A DNA stretch of 64,000 bases from contig DASRER010000039.1 of NCBI GenBank assembly GCA_035651995.1, positions 119,684-183,683 on the forward strand. Direction: 5' to 3'. Positions within the stretch are counted from its first letter, which is position 1, and each line of letters opens with the position of its first letter. The position numbers were made by a program, and so were the translations under genes. The notes under the pieces were generated by a model. It was not told the DNA's origin, searched no databases, and saw only the letters and a program-made list of their open reading frames with translations. Of this stretch, positions 34,246 to 42,622 are shown piece by piece. The stretch is from Terriglobales bacterium. GTDB lineage: Bacteria > Acidobacteriota > Terriglobia > Terriglobales > Acidobacteriaceae.

Positions 34246-34770
34246 CTTCAGCAATGCGCGGGACGTGGTACCGGCGGGCGCCCTCGCCCGCCGGCACGCC
34301 GCCGCGCGCCCTCGCCCGCCGGCACGCCGCCGCTGAACACGGGGTGACCACAACCCGCGTGGCGCGGACGCCCTCGTCCGCGCTGTTTTTGGCGTCATGT
34401 TTTTGGTGTCATCCTGAGCGGAGCGCGCGATCCCGCGCAGCGGGTTCGCGCGCGCACTCGAACGGTCCCTACCGCACCACTGCCTCCTCAGGAATGTCAT
34501 TAATCCACGACGCCAGGAAGCTGAGGCGCGTACTGGTCCCTACCGCACCACTGCCTCCTCAGGATTGTCATCCCGAGCGCGCCATCGCGCGAGGGATCTG
34601 AGCCTGCCGCTCGCACCATCGCCACTGCGCTCACCCAATGCCGGCACAACCCTTCGTGCCCTTGGTGTGAAAACGGCGTTGACGTTTCGCCCGCGACATG
34701 CGCCACCACACGCCACCGGTGACAGATTCTGACGCTTTGAACGCCCTCCGACCAAAACTAGCATCCTCCG
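34246..34770. repeat. Repeat-rich interval with a local duplication
   Basis: No gene is supported. The interval contains palindromes of the cggcgggcgccctcgcccgccgg type (34271-34294, partial second copy to 34313), a ggcgcggacgccctcgtccgcgc palindrome (34361-34383), a gtcatcctgagcg element (34408-34470), and a direct duplication in which ggtccctaccgcaccactgcctcctcagga occurs at 34464-34493 and again at 34535-34564 (71-bp period). A promoter for the next gene (TTGAAC, 16 nt, TAGCAT) lies at its right end. Confidence 0.75.
34737..34764 (+). promoter_or_regulatory. Promoter of the large secreted protein gene, probably leaderless
   Basis: -35 TTGAAC (34737-34742), 16-bp spacer, -10 TAGCAT (34759-34764), then six nt to the ATG at 34771. 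The transcript would start at about the first base of the start codon. Confidence 0.55.
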
Positions 34771-37266
34771 ATGCGCAGCGCCGCGGTCATCTTCGCCATC
34801 CTCGCGGTCACGCAACTCTCCTCCGCCATCTGCGTCGTCCAGCCGGTCATCTCTATCCCGCAAACCGATCCCGCCGGCGGCGCCACCAACGTCCACATCA
34901 CCCCGCTCAATCAGCCGCCCGACGGTCCCACGCTCAACAACGAAGGCCTCGCCGAGCGCCTGGCCGACGTGCTCATCTTCGACAGCGGTGTCCCGCCCAA
35001 CTGCCTTTCGGCCGGCAACGTCATCACACTGACCTATGGCGCGCCCATCACCGTGCCCGCATCCATCGCCGCCGGCACGCTCGCGCGCACTGCCGCCAAC
35101 TTCGACGCCTACGACACCGGCTTAGCGCTCAACTTCACCGCCGCAGCTCTTTCCTCGACAACCATTCAACTCACGATCACCAGCAGCGGCGCTTCCGGCG
35201 ATCTCACCACTGGCGCCGCCGGCTCGGCGGTCCGCATCAAGAACCTGCGCGCCGATGTCACCGCCATCTCCGGCGGCCTGAACGTCACTGTCGCCGTGAG
35301 CACCACCGCCACAGGAACCGCGCCCGCTGCGCCGACGAAGAACGTCGGCATCATCGCCGCCACCATCCAGGCTGTGCCCGGCCCGTTCATCAGCTCCGGC
35401 TCGGGAACGCAGAACTCCAACACCACGCTCGCCAACGACGCCCTGTTCCGCTTCACCGAAGGCTTCACCGGCGCCTTCCGCGCCGCCGGCACAAGCCGCG
35501 TCCTCAACGACGCGCCAACAACCTCCACCAGCCTCATCCTCGACGCCGGCAGCTCCGTGCCCGCCGGCGTCACCGTCACCTTCCCCAACTCGATCATCGG
35601 CTCCACCTCCGGCGGCGCCGGAGTCGTCTTCACGCTCCGTAGCGGCGGCACCTGCCCCGGCATCACACCCTGCGCCGCCATCTATGACGCGACCACCGCC
35701 TCCGCCGCCCGCTCCACCATCACCGTAGTCACCGCAGCCAGCCCTCGCACCGGCGCGAACGGTTCGAGTCCGGCGATCGGCGTCCACGTCGCCAGTCCCT
35801 CCGGCGCGGGGACAGTCTCGCTGCGAGCGTTCTTCGGACCCGGCGCCGCCGCCGGCGCCGGCAACGACGACGTGAACGCCAGCGCCGTCCCCCGCTACGT
35901 CGCCTCCAACATCGCGCCCGCGCCCACGCGCCTGATCTTCGCGGCCTCGAACTGGTTCACCATCACCCCAAGTTCGCCGGTCGCCGTGCTCTCCACGTCG
36001 CAGCTCTCCTTCTCCGAGCAGTTCGTCGGCACTACAAGCATTGCCCAGCCCGTCATCCTCACCAACACCAGCACGCTTCCGCTGGGCATCGCGAGCATCT
36101 CGATCTCCAGCGGCGCTGGTGACTTCGCCATCAGCGGCAACAATTGCGGCGCCTCGCTCGCAGGCAGCTCCAGCTGCCAGATCTCCGTCGTTTTCACGCC
36201 GCTCCAGGCCGGCAGCCGCTCCGGCACACTCACCTTGGTGGACAACGCCCCCGGCTCGCCGCACACCGTCTCGCTCATCGGCCTTGGCGCCACCATCAGC
36301 CCCGCGCCGACAGCCACCTCGCTCACGCCCGCCACCGCGCCCGCCGGCACCGCGGCGGTTTCTGTCGTCGTAACTGGCGCGAACTTTCAGCCCACGTCGG
36401 AGGTGCAATTCAACGGCTTGGGACGCGGCACCACCCGCATCGACAGCAACCAGCTTCGCGCCTCGCTCACCGCACAGGATTTGGCCGTCGCCGGCGTTGC
36501 CCAGATCACCGTCTCCACGCCCGCGCCCGGCGGGGGCACTTCCAACCCGCTGCCGTTCACCGTCGGCGCCGCGCCTTTGCCCAACACGCCGCATCTTTAT
36601 TTCCTGCCTCACGTGCCCAGCGGCGCCGGATTCGTCACCAAGATCACCGTCGTCAACATCACCGGCGCCTCCAACAACGTGACCGTGAACTTCATCACTC
36701 AGTCCGGTGTTCGCGCATCCAGCAACACGTATCCGCTCGCCCGCGGCGCCACGCTGCGCGTCTCCACCGACGAAGCCGCGCGCTTCTCTCCGCTCAGGAT
36801 TCAATGGGCCGTGGTTGGCTCGGAGCAGCCCGTCGCCGTGAACCTGTTCTTCGAATTCGTCGCCGCTCCTGGACAGCCCGTGGCCAACAGCGTCGGCTTC
36901 AACGACGCCCCGCCCATGACCGAGTTCTCCCTGCCCGCGGAGTTCGAACCCGTCCCTCAACACGCGCCCACCGGACGCACCATCGGCCTCGCCCTGGCCA
37001 ACACCAGCGGCGCCGTCAATCTCGTCACCCTTCGCCTGGTGGACTCCAGCGGAGCCCTCGCCGCCACGTATTCGTTCAATCTCGCGCCCTTCGCCCAGGC
37101 CGCCCTCGACCTCTCGCAGGTTCCCGAAATCCGGTCCGCTCTGCCCGCCGCGAACTGGGTGGGCTCCATCACCGTCGCCGCATCGAGCCCCGTCGCCTCC
37201 ATCGCTCTCTTCGACGACTACGGCCCGTTCTCCGCCACCCCCGCCGTCCGCGGCAAGGCCGAGTAG
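34771..37266 (+). CDS. Large secreted protein with Ig-like (ASH-type) and IPT/TIG domains
   Basis: An 831-residue exported protein (signal MRSAAVIFAILAVTQLSSAICV). The first 400 residues are strand-rich and threonine/alanine/serine-rich without a recognised domain. About residues 405-510 form a choice-of-anchor-D/ASH-type Ig-like domain (LSFSEQFVGTTS, ILTNTSTLPLGIASISIS, SCQISVVFTP, SGTLTLVDNAPGSPHTVSLIG), followed by an IPT/TIG domain (SLTPATAPAGTAAVSVVVTGANF, about 515-605), then a final strand-rich region (HLYFLPHVPSG, SVGFNDAPP). Such proteins are usually surface-exposed. Function is unknown; no enzymatic motif is seen. Confidence 0.82.
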   Translation: MRSAAVIFAILAVTQLSSAICVVQPVISIPQTDPAGGATNVHITPLNQPPDGPTLNNEGLAERLADVLIFDSGVPPNCLSAGNVITLTYGAPITVPASIAAGTLARTAANFDAYDTGLALNFTAAALSSTTIQLTITSSGASGDLTTGAAGSAVRIKNLRADVTAISGGLNVTVAVSTTATGTAPAAPTKNVGIIAATIQAVPGPFISSGSGTQNSNTTLANDALFRFTEGFTGAFRAAGTSRVLNDAPTTSTSLILDAGSSVPAGVTVTFPNSIIGSTSGGAGVVFTLRSGGTCPGITPCAAIYDATTASAARSTITVVTAASPRTGANGSSPAIGVHVASPSGAGTVSLRAFFGPGAAAGAGNDDVNASAVPRYVASNIAPAPTRLIFAASNWFTITPSSPVAVLSTSQLSFSEQFVGTTSIAQPVILTNTSTLPLGIASISISSGAGDFAISGNNCGASLAGSSSCQISVVFTPLQAGSRSGTLTLVDNAPGSPHTVSLIGLGATISPAPTATSLTPATAPAGTAAVSVVVTGANFQPTSEVQFNGLGRGTTRIDSNQLRASLTAQDLAVAGVAQITVSTPAPGGGTSNPLPFTVGAAPLPNTPHLYFLPHVPSGAGFVTKITVVNITGASNNVTVNFITQSGVRASSNTYPLARGATLRVSTDEAARFSPLRIQWAVVGSEQPVAVNLFFEFVAAPGQPVANSVGFNDAPPMTEFSLPAEFEPVPQHAPTGRTIGLALANTSGAVNLVTLRLVDSSGALAATYSFNLAPFAQAALDLSQVPEIRSALPAANWVGSITVAASSPVASIALFDDYGPFSATPAVRGKAE

Positions 37267-37350
37267 CCACGGACCGTGTGGACGCGGCGCCCTCTGCTGG
37301 CAGACGTGGGTCGGCTGGTGCGTCAAAACGCACGCTACTCCGCCCCGCGC

Positions 37351-37378
37351 TTGCGCCACTCCGGAATACTGCTAGAAT
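37351..37378 (+). promoter_or_regulatory. Promoter of the ferredoxin gene
   Basis: -35 TTGCGC (37351-37356), 16-bp spacer, -10 TAGAAT (37373-37378), 51 nt upstream of the ATG at 37430. It follows a ccacggaccgtgtggacgcgg repeat fragment (37267-37287) and a small gtgcgt/acgcac hairpin. Confidence 0.5.
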
Positions 37379-37429
37379 GGCGGGCTCTGGTAGTCATCAT
37401 CGCGAAAACGAGGGGAGACCACCCGCGTC

Positions 37430-37690
37430 ATGGCATATGTAATCGCAGAACCTTGCATCGGCACGAAGGACACGGCATGCGTCGACGCCTGCCCGGTGGA
37501 CTGCATCCACCCCAAGAAGGACGAGCCGCGGCACGCCGAAGAGGAAATGCTCTACATCGACCCGGTGGAGTGCATTGACTGCGGCGCCTGCGTTCCCGTG
37601 TGCCCGGTCTCGGCCATCTTCGCGCTCGACGACCTGCCTGAAAAGTGGAAAGCCTTCACCGCGCGCAACGCCGAATACTACGGCCGCTGA
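37430..37690 (+). CDS. 7Fe/8Fe ferredoxin
   Basis: An 86-residue bacterial-type ferredoxin. Two cysteine sets are visible: C-x7-C-x3-CPVDC near the N-terminus (CIGTKDTACVDACPVDC) and CIDCGACVPVCP in the middle; the longer first spacing is typical of FdxA-type proteins whose first cluster is 3Fe-4S. C-terminal extension ALDDLPEKWKAFTARNAEYYGR is also FdxA-like. It carries electrons in the cytosol; the partner is not evident from the neighbours. Followed by a strong terminator, so monocistronic. Confidence 0.95.
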   Translation: MAYVIAEPCIGTKDTACVDACPVDCIHPKKDEPRHAEEEMLYIDPVECIDCGACVPVCPVSAIFALDDLPEKWKAFTARNAEYYGR

Positions 37691-37712
37691 CACCCGAGTC
37701 TCTGCTGCAAAG

Positions 37713-37746
37713 GCGCACGGCATTGCCGTGCGCTTTTGCTTTTTGG
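37713..37746 (+). terminator. Rho-independent terminator of the ferredoxin gene
   Basis: Stem gcgcacggca / tgccgtgcgc (37713-37722 with 37724-37733, inner pairs forming the loop) followed by TTTTGCTTTTTGG, 23 nt after the stop codon. Confidence 0.9.
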
Positions 37747-38029
37747 TTTTCATTCGCGAGCACAACAATTACTGCGGGTAGCGCGACACCTGCGATGCCC
37801 GGCACGTTGTAGCGACGGGCGCCCTCGCCCGTCGGCATGCCACCACATATCTTCAGGAATTGTCATCCCGAGGAGCGGAGCGACGAGGGATCTGCAGTTG
37901 CCGATTGCGCCACCGAACCGGTCGCGCCGCGTGGCAACATCGACAGTCCCCGCTTTTGACCCACAACCCGCGCTGATATAAAGTAATTACAAATTCAGTT
38001 TGCGCATCGCGACCGCGCTGCGCATCTAC
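37747..38029. repeat. Interval between the ferredoxin gene and tRNA-Asn
   Basis: No gene. Contains a tgtagcgacgggcgccctcgcccgtcgg palindrome (perfect arms 37813-37821/37826-37834), a gtcatcccgaggagcggagcgacgagggatct variant (37860-37892), and an AT-richer stretch with TATAAA at 37977-37982, about 45-50 nt upstream of the tRNA and a candidate -10 for it. Confidence 0.6.
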
Positions 38030-38104
38030 TCCGCAGTAGCTCAATGGCAGAGCATCCGGCTGTTAACCGGAGGGTTGTAGGTTCGAGTCCTACCTGCGGA
38101 GCCA
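38030..38104 (+). tRNA. tRNA-Asn (GTT anticodon)
   Basis: A complete cloverleaf: acceptor tccgcag (38030-38036) pairs with ctgcgga (38094-38100); D-arm GCTC..GAGC; anticodon stem tccgg/ccgga around CTGTTAA, giving anticodon GTT; variable loop; T-arm gtagg/cctac with TTCGAGT loop. Discriminator G and an encoded CCA end (38102-38104). It lies in a repeat-rich gap, without a nearby integrase or attachment-site duplication. Confidence 0.97.
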
Positions 38105-38212
38105 TTCTTTCCGCCGCCAAAATTCATTGACACTCTGCCCCGCCACGGCATAGATTCCCGCAACCGGCTGCCGGCTGCGGACGGCGGCTGCATCCCGCTT
38201 TCGCGAGGCGAC

Positions 38213-38572
38213 ATGAGCGACAACCAAGCCGGGGCCCTGGTGGTCTTCATCATCCTGTTCATGTTCCTGATCGTATTTTCGATCTGGGGCAGCCTGGTTT
38301 TCTTCGGCATCCGCGCCGCCAAACAGAAGAACCGCTCACCGCACTGGATGTGGTTCGGCCTGCACCCGGTCGGCGCGCTCATCATCTTCATCTTTATGAA
38401 GGTCGCGCAGCCGCTCAAGATCTGCCCCAAGTGCGCGCAGAAGTCCAACGTGGCCGCCGTCGTCTGCCCCTTCTGCCAGACCCCCTTCGCCGCCGCGCCC
38501 GGCGCCGCCATTGCACAAGGCGCCGCCGCGGCCCCCGCCGGCGCTTCACCCGCTCCGCCGCGAACTTCCTGA
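38213..38572 (+). CDS. Small membrane protein with a zinc ribbon
   Basis: A 119-residue protein: two membrane helices (VVFIILFMFLIVFSIWGSLVFFGI and the segment around HPVGALIIFIFM), then a cytosolic zinc ribbon with C-P-K-C ... C-P-F-C (ICPKCAQKSNVAAVVCPFCQTPF), and a proline/alanine tail. This layout is common among acidobacterial proteins of unknown role. Start ATG follows the gaggcgac stretch. No enzymatic signature. Confidence 0.75.
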   Translation: MSDNQAGALVVFIILFMFLIVFSIWGSLVFFGIRAAKQKNRSPHWMWFGLHPVGALIIFIFMKVAQPLKICPKCAQKSNVAAVVCPFCQTPFAAAPGAAIAQGAAAAPAGASPAPPRTS

Positions 38573-38730
38573 CCGATCATTCGTCCGCAGGCTGAGCCCT
38601 GAGAACCGGAAACTGAGAGCTGCCTTACTTGACCCGGCTCGCGAACCGTTCTACGCTTTCCGGCCTCAGTACCTCCGGCCACTCGTACCGCAGGCCACGC
38701 CCGTCACCCACGAACGCTCGAGGAGGTCGC

Positions 38731-39045
38731 ATGTTCTCTCGCATCGTCGATTGCAACATTCAGCACGGCAAGCTCAACGAATTCAAGAACACGCTCAACA
38801 CCCGCTTCATTCCGCGCCTCAAGGCGCAACCCGGCTTCGTTGACCTGGTCGAATCGGTTGACCCGGCTACCGGGCACTTCGTCTGCATGACCTTGTGGAA
38901 CACGCAGCAGGACCTCGACCGCTACAACAGCGGGCTGTTCCAGGAGATCGCGCAGACACTCGGCCCGCTCATGAACGAGCCGCCCAAGGTCCACTCCATG
39001 CAGGTCGAGAACTCCACCGCCCACAAGGTCGGTGCCGCCGCGTAA
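38731..39045 (+). CDS. ABM (antibiotic biosynthesis monooxygenase)-like small protein
   Basis: A 104-residue dimeric alpha/beta-barrel type protein. MFSRIVDCNIQHGKLNEFKNTL at the start, FIPRLKAQPGFVDLVESVDPATGHFVCMTLW and an ending helix are typical of the ABM/EthD-like fold (ferredoxin-like). Some members are heme-degrading or quinol monooxygenases, but the key residues cannot be assigned. Ribosome-binding site GAGGAGG lies 5 nt upstream of the ATG. A gacgtagc/gctacgtc palindrome (39055-39072) and a terminator follow. Confidence 0.75.
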   Translation: MFSRIVDCNIQHGKLNEFKNTLNTRFIPRLKAQPGFVDLVESVDPATGHFVCMTLWNTQQDLDRYNSGLFQEIAQTLGPLMNEPPKVHSMQVENSTAHKVGAAA

Positions 39046-39108
39046 GGCCGTAGCGACGTAGCTTGCTACGTCTCCCACGCCAGCGCAAAGCGCGTGCAAA
39101 AAGAAAAG

Positions 39109-39138
39109 AGCGGCCGCAACCCGGCCGCTTTCCTTTTT
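39109..39138 (+). terminator. Rho-independent terminator after the ABM-like gene
   Basis: 8-bp stem (39109-39116 with 39122-39129), 5-nt loop, followed by TTCCTTTTTC. A gtcatcctgagcg element (39160-39220) lies just beyond. Confidence 0.8.
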
Positions 39139-39305
39139 CTTGTTCCGTAATCTGGACGAGTCATCCTGAGCGCAGCGTTCGATCCCGCGCGGCGGGATCG
39201 AAGGCGAAGTCGAACGACCCCGCACACGCCAGCAGCGCCACGCCGACCCAGGGAATTTCAACTACGCTCGATTCTTGCCAACGACCGGCGACCAACGGCG
39301 GTCTC

Positions 39306-39521
39306 CTACAACTTCCTGATCCCCAAGTCCCGCATCAGCTCCCCCTCCAGCGGCAGGATCACCGTCTCGGCCGCCTGCCGGTCGTTCTCGTCGCGTTGTC
39401 CGCCGTAATACCCGGAGAGGTAGTAACGCGCCCGCTGCAGCTTGATGAGCCCGTCAATTGGGGTGAGTTGTTCTTCCTGAAGTCCAGGTGCGGGTGGTTG
39501 CGCTGCCGGCTGAGCTGGCAT
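39306..39521 (-). CDS. Small hypothetical protein, 71 aa
   Basis: A 71-residue protein: a proline/alanine/glutamine-rich first 15 residues, then a helical body (LTPIDGLIKLQRARYYLSGYYGG, ENDRQAAETVILPLEGELMRDLGI). A strong AGGGAGAG ribosome-binding site ending about 3 nt before the ATG at 39521 decides the start over a longer upstream frame. No family recognised. It follows the S10 peptidase gene on the same strand, 146 bp apart. Confidence 0.6.
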   Translation of the reverse strand: MPAQPAAQPPAPGLQEEQLTPIDGLIKLQRARYYLSGYYGGQRDENDRQAAETVILPLEGELMRDLGIRKL

Positions 39522-39667
39522 GGCTCTCCCTGATCGAACCTGCTTCGCAGCAGGACACCCAATGCAGGAGCGGCCCCGGCTCCTCCTGCCCGCTCCCCAG
39601 GTCTCATCTCGTGGCGGGTCTTCGCGCTCCGCCACCCTGATCGCCGTCCGCGCGCCCTGGCAGTTGG

Positions 39668-41320
39668 TCAGCGCAGCGCAGCGTCGAGAAACGCGCCCAC
39701 GTCCTTACGCAGGCGCGCTAGCATTTCCGTATGAATGTACATCATGTGCCCGGCCTCGTAGTAGCGCCGGGTAATGTTCTTCTGCGCGCTCGGATCGAGC
39801 GACAGATGCGACAGCGTGTACTCGGTCGCAAAGTACGGCGTCGCCATGTCGTAATACCCGGACGCGACGAACAGCTTCATGTATGGATTCTTGGCGAAGG
39901 CCGACCGCAGCAGCTCGCTGGTGTCGGCGTAGCCCTGCCCGCCCTCCTCGCCGCGTCCAAAGCCCTTGGTGAAGTCCCAGTTCGAAAACCCGCCGCCCAG
40001 GATGTAGTACGTCTTGTCGCTTTTATATCCCAGCTCCGAGCGCACGTAGTTGTTGAACATGCTGGTGTACGGCGGCGTGATCGCCGCCAGCGAGGGATCG
40101 AAGTCCGGCGTCGCCCCGGCCGCGTTCGCGTCAATGCCTGCGAAGCGGCTGTCCAGTCGCCCATAGCTGCGCCGCTCGGGCCGCCCCAGCTCTTTCAGGA
40201 ACATGCCCAGCGGCACGCGCAGGTTGCTGTTGTCCACGTACTGCTTGTCCAGTCCGGTGAAGCGCGCCAGCTTCTCCGCCGCCGCGGCACGCTCCTCGGG
40301 CGACAGCAGATCTCCCTTCGCCAGCGCCGCCGCGTAGTCGCCCACCGCGAACGCCTCGGCCTGCCGCAGCGTCTTCTGCAGGTCCTGCTGAAGATCGGGC
40401 GCCAGCCGCTTGTGGTAGAACGCCGTTGCCGTGTAGCTGGGCAGCATGAGCGCATACGGCATGTCGTTCATCCGCGCCGGGTCGTGCGTTCCGTAATTCA
40501 AGATGGTCGAAATCAGCAATACGCCGTTGAGCGCAATGCCGCGGTCCACCAGGTAACCCGACAGCCCCGCCGCGCGAAACGTTCCATAGCTTTCGCCCAC
40601 GATGAACAGCGGCGACGTCCACCGCTGGTTCCGCACCAGGTACATCCGGATGAACTCGCCCACCGACTCGATGTCGCCCCGTACCTGCCAGAACTTCTTC
40701 CCCACTTCCGGCGACACGGCGCGGCTGTACCCCGTCCCCACCGGATCGATGAACACCAGGTCCGTCTGGTCGAGCCACGTGTATTCGTTGTCCACCAGCT
40801 CGAACGGCGGCGAAGGCATGAAGCCCTCGTTCTGCATCTTCACGCGCTTCGGTCCGATCGCGCCCAGGTGCAGCCACACCGACGACGATCCCGGCCCGCC
40901 GTTGAACGAAAACGTCAGCGGACGCTTCCCCGGCCCGGGATTGTCCAGCGTGTACGCCATATAGAAGATGTTGGCCTCCAGCTTCCCTGCCGCGTCGCGG
41001 ATCGGCATCATGCCCGTTGTGACCGTGTAGCGCAGCGCCTTGCCGCCAGCGCGCATCTCGTGATGCGTCACCACCGGCTTTTCTTCCGGCGGTTCCTTCT
41101 CCTGCGCCGCCGGCAGCGTGCCTTTCGCCACCGTTGTTTCGCCCTGCTTTTCCTCCCCGGCCGCAGGCGTCGGGCTGGGAGCCGCGTTCTGGCCTGGCGA
41201 AGTCGCCGCAGGCGGCGCCGGCGGTTGCTGTTGCTGCGGGCGCTGCCTCTGCGCTGCCGAAATGCACGCACACCACACCACCACCGCCAGCAGACACACC
41301 GACCGCCGCAAACCGCTCAT
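39668..41320 (-). CDS. Exported serine carboxypeptidase, S10 family
   Basis: A 550-residue alpha/beta hydrolase with signal MSGLRRSVCLLAVVVWCACISAAQ and a long proline/glutamine/alanine linker. Core: TFSFNGGPGSSSVWLHLGAIGPKR (S10 oxyanion block), GTGYSRA, nucleophile in GESYGTFRAAGL, aspartate in YYDMATPYF and histidine in AGHMMYIH. It removes C-terminal residues from peptides, probably in the periplasm. A GGAGAGAG ribosome-binding site is directly before the ATG at 41320. No partner genes. Confidence 0.93.
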   Translation of the reverse strand: MSGLRRSVCLLAVVVWCACISAAQRQRPQQQQPPAPPAATSPGQNAAPSPTPAAGEEKQGETTVAKGTLPAAQEKEPPEEKPVVTHHEMRAGGKALRYTVTTGMMPIRDAAGKLEANIFYMAYTLDNPGPGKRPLTFSFNGGPGSSSVWLHLGAIGPKRVKMQNEGFMPSPPFELVDNEYTWLDQTDLVFIDPVGTGYSRAVSPEVGKKFWQVRGDIESVGEFIRMYLVRNQRWTSPLFIVGESYGTFRAAGLSGYLVDRGIALNGVLLISTILNYGTHDPARMNDMPYALMLPSYTATAFYHKRLAPDLQQDLQKTLRQAEAFAVGDYAAALAKGDLLSPEERAAAAEKLARFTGLDKQYVDNSNLRVPLGMFLKELGRPERRSYGRLDSRFAGIDANAAGATPDFDPSLAAITPPYTSMFNNYVRSELGYKSDKTYYILGGGFSNWDFTKGFGRGEEGGQGYADTSELLRSAFAKNPYMKLFVASGYYDMATPYFATEYTLSHLSLDPSAQKNITRRYYEAGHMMYIHTEMLARLRKDVGAFLDAALR

Positions 41321-41368
41321 GCTCTCTCCTGAGTTCCTTCTAGTTGAAGAAGACCGGGAATCTTGCCA

Positions 41369-41596
41369 TCACCGCTGCCTGGGACGCAACTCCATCACCT
41401 TCGCCGTCCGGCGCGCCTGTTGGATGTGCGCGTGGAAGCTCTCTTCGGGGAAGCTGAAGGCCGGTTCAGCGCTCCAGGGCTCCGCCAGTACCTGGTCGGC
41501 GAGCTGCAGCAGGTGGTTCACCCACGAGCGGGTTTCGCGATCTCGGCGACGCGAATGGGTTAATCCATCGAGCGGGACGTGGGCGCGGTCGTACAT
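41369..41596 (-). CDS. Possible small hypothetical protein or gene remnant, 75 aa
   Basis: From the ATG at 41596 the frame reads MYDRAHVPLDGL, then HSRRRDRETRSWVNHLLQLADQVLAEPW and ends HIQQARRTAKVMELRPRQR. It looks coding-like (helical, varied composition), but the sequence further upstream in another minus-strand frame (MEKLGANLRVCLGICVGAPF, 41631-41690) also looks coding, which suggests a frameshifted relic. No family recognised. Confidence 0.35.
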   Translation of the reverse strand: MYDRAHVPLDGLTHSRRRDRETRSWVNHLLQLADQVLAEPWSAEPAFSFPEESFHAHIQQARRTAKVMELRPRQR

Positions 41597-41759
41597 GGCC
41601 TGGCCCGTGCCGCGGCACGGGTTGCTGTACGAAGGGCGCTCCCACACAGATTCCCAGGCACACCCGCAGGTTGGCCCCGAGCTTCTCCAATTCGGAAACC
41701 GCAACCGCGAGGGAGCCCCGCGTTCGCGACGCGCTTCTTGCGGCGCTAAAGTCGAACGC

Positions 41760-42134
41760 CTACTTCTGGAAAAACATCCGCACCGCCACCAGCATCAGGA
41801 TTGCGGCAAAAATCTTCCGCAGAAGCAGGTCGTCAATGCGCTGCGCCCACATTCCGCCAAAGTATCCGCCCGCCGCAAAACCAAAGGCGATCAGCGCGGC
41901 CGCGCGCACGTCCACGTTGCCCGCCTGGTAGTACTTCCACGCGGCGAAAAGTCCAATCGGCAGCAGCAGCGACGCCAGCGACGTCCCCTGCGCGCGATGC
42001 TGGCTCATCTTCATGAACAGCACCAGCGCGGGCACAATCAGGATCCCGCCGCCAATCCCGATAATCCCCGACAGCACGCCAACAACGATTCCCACCACCA
42101 GATAGAAGAAATCAGCTGCAGCCATGGCCGCCAT
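41760..42134 (-). CDS. TauE/SafE (TSUP)-family half-size permease
   Basis: A 124-residue membrane protein with four helices and the family signature GIVVGVLSGIIGIGGGILIVPALVLF, followed by GTSLASLLLPIG and the final helices FAAGGYFGGMWAQRI and FAAILMLVAVRMFF. Full TSUP transporters have about 250 residues in two repeats; this is a single repeat that would need to dimerise. Family members export sulfur-containing or other organic anions. Start ATG 42134 (or 42125) fits the first helix. Confidence 0.8.
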   Translation of the reverse strand: MAAMAAADFFYLVVGIVVGVLSGIIGIGGGILIVPALVLFMKMSQHRAQGTSLASLLLPIGLFAAWKYYQAGNVDVRAAALIAFGFAAGGYFGGMWAQRIDDLLLRKIFAAILMLVAVRMFFQK

Positions 42135-42182
42135 GATACGCGAACGTGCAGCGGCCAGCGCCCTCGCCCGCAGGCGTTCACC

Positions 42183-42280
42183 GCGAACCGTGTGGACGCG
42201 GGTGACTTCGCCCGACAGCACGCCGCCACCAAACACCGAGCGGCCACGACCTCCGTTGCTCGGACGCCCTCGTCCGTGCT
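42183..42280. repeat. Palindromic repeats upstream of the Hfq-like gene
   Basis: A gaaccgtgtggacgcgggtgacttcgccc element (42184-42213) followed by a ggacgccctcgtcc palindrome (42262-42275). Together they fill the gap between the TSUP gene and the Hfq-like gene, leaving only about 30 nt for its promoter. Confidence 0.6.
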
Positions 42281-42304
42281 CCGTCGCGGCCGATCACATC
42301 TTGC

Positions 42305-42310
42305 TACAAT
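42305..42310 (+). promoter_or_regulatory. -10 hexamer of the Hfq-like gene, probably leaderless
   Basis: TACAAT followed by six nt and the ATG at 42317. No Shine-Dalgarno sequence is present. Confidence 0.55.
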
Positions 42311-42316
42311 GCTCAG

Positions 42317-42622
42317 ATGCCCTTCCAGCCCGCACCGCGCGGAAAAACTCCGCCGCCCGACGACACACGCCAGGAAGCCGCCTACCTCAAGTATCTCGGC
42401 GAAAAGCAGCGCCCCGTCACCATCCGGCTGCTCGACGGCGAACTCGTTCACGGCTGGATCGAGTATTACGACCACGGCATGGTGCGCCTCACCCGCGACG
42501 GCGCTCCCAATCTGTTCATCTACAAGCACGACATCGCCTACATCGCCGAGCGCGACGCGCTGCCGCGCCGCACCCGTGTCTCCAACACCGCGCCGTCGTC
42601 GGAAAACGGCGGCCGCGACTGA
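42317..42622 (+). CDS. Divergent Hfq-like (Sm-fold) RNA-binding protein
   Basis: A 101-residue protein whose middle (about residues 22-80) matches Hfq in layout: an N-terminal helix (EAAYLKYLGEKQ), Sm1 motif VTIRLLDGELVHGWIEYYDHGMVRLTRDG, and Sm2 with the IYKHDIAYI version of the Hfq YKHAIS motif. Hfq forms a hexamer that pairs small RNAs with mRNAs. The residue equivalent to the conserved Hfq Gln8 is not evident, and a proline-rich N-terminal extension and a short basic tail are added. Its TGA overlaps the next gene's ATG (TGATG). Leaderless promoter upstream. Confidence 0.72.
   Translation: MPFQPAPRGKTPPPDDTRQEAAYLKYLGEKQRPVTIRLLDGELVHGWIEYYDHGMVRLTRDGAPNLFIYKHDIAYIAERDALPRRTRVSNTAPSSENGGRD

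Noticed and set aside
35122..37359. 745-codon minus-strand open frame opposite the large secreted protein
   Set aside because: Same antisense GC effect; product is mostly glycine/alanine/arginine, no ribosome-binding site, while the plus-strand product has a signal peptide and recognised domains.
38030..38104. tRNA-Asn as an integration site
   Set aside because: No direct repeat of the tRNA 3' end, integrase or compositional shift was seen nearby; the flanks carry ordinary chromosomal repeats and genes.
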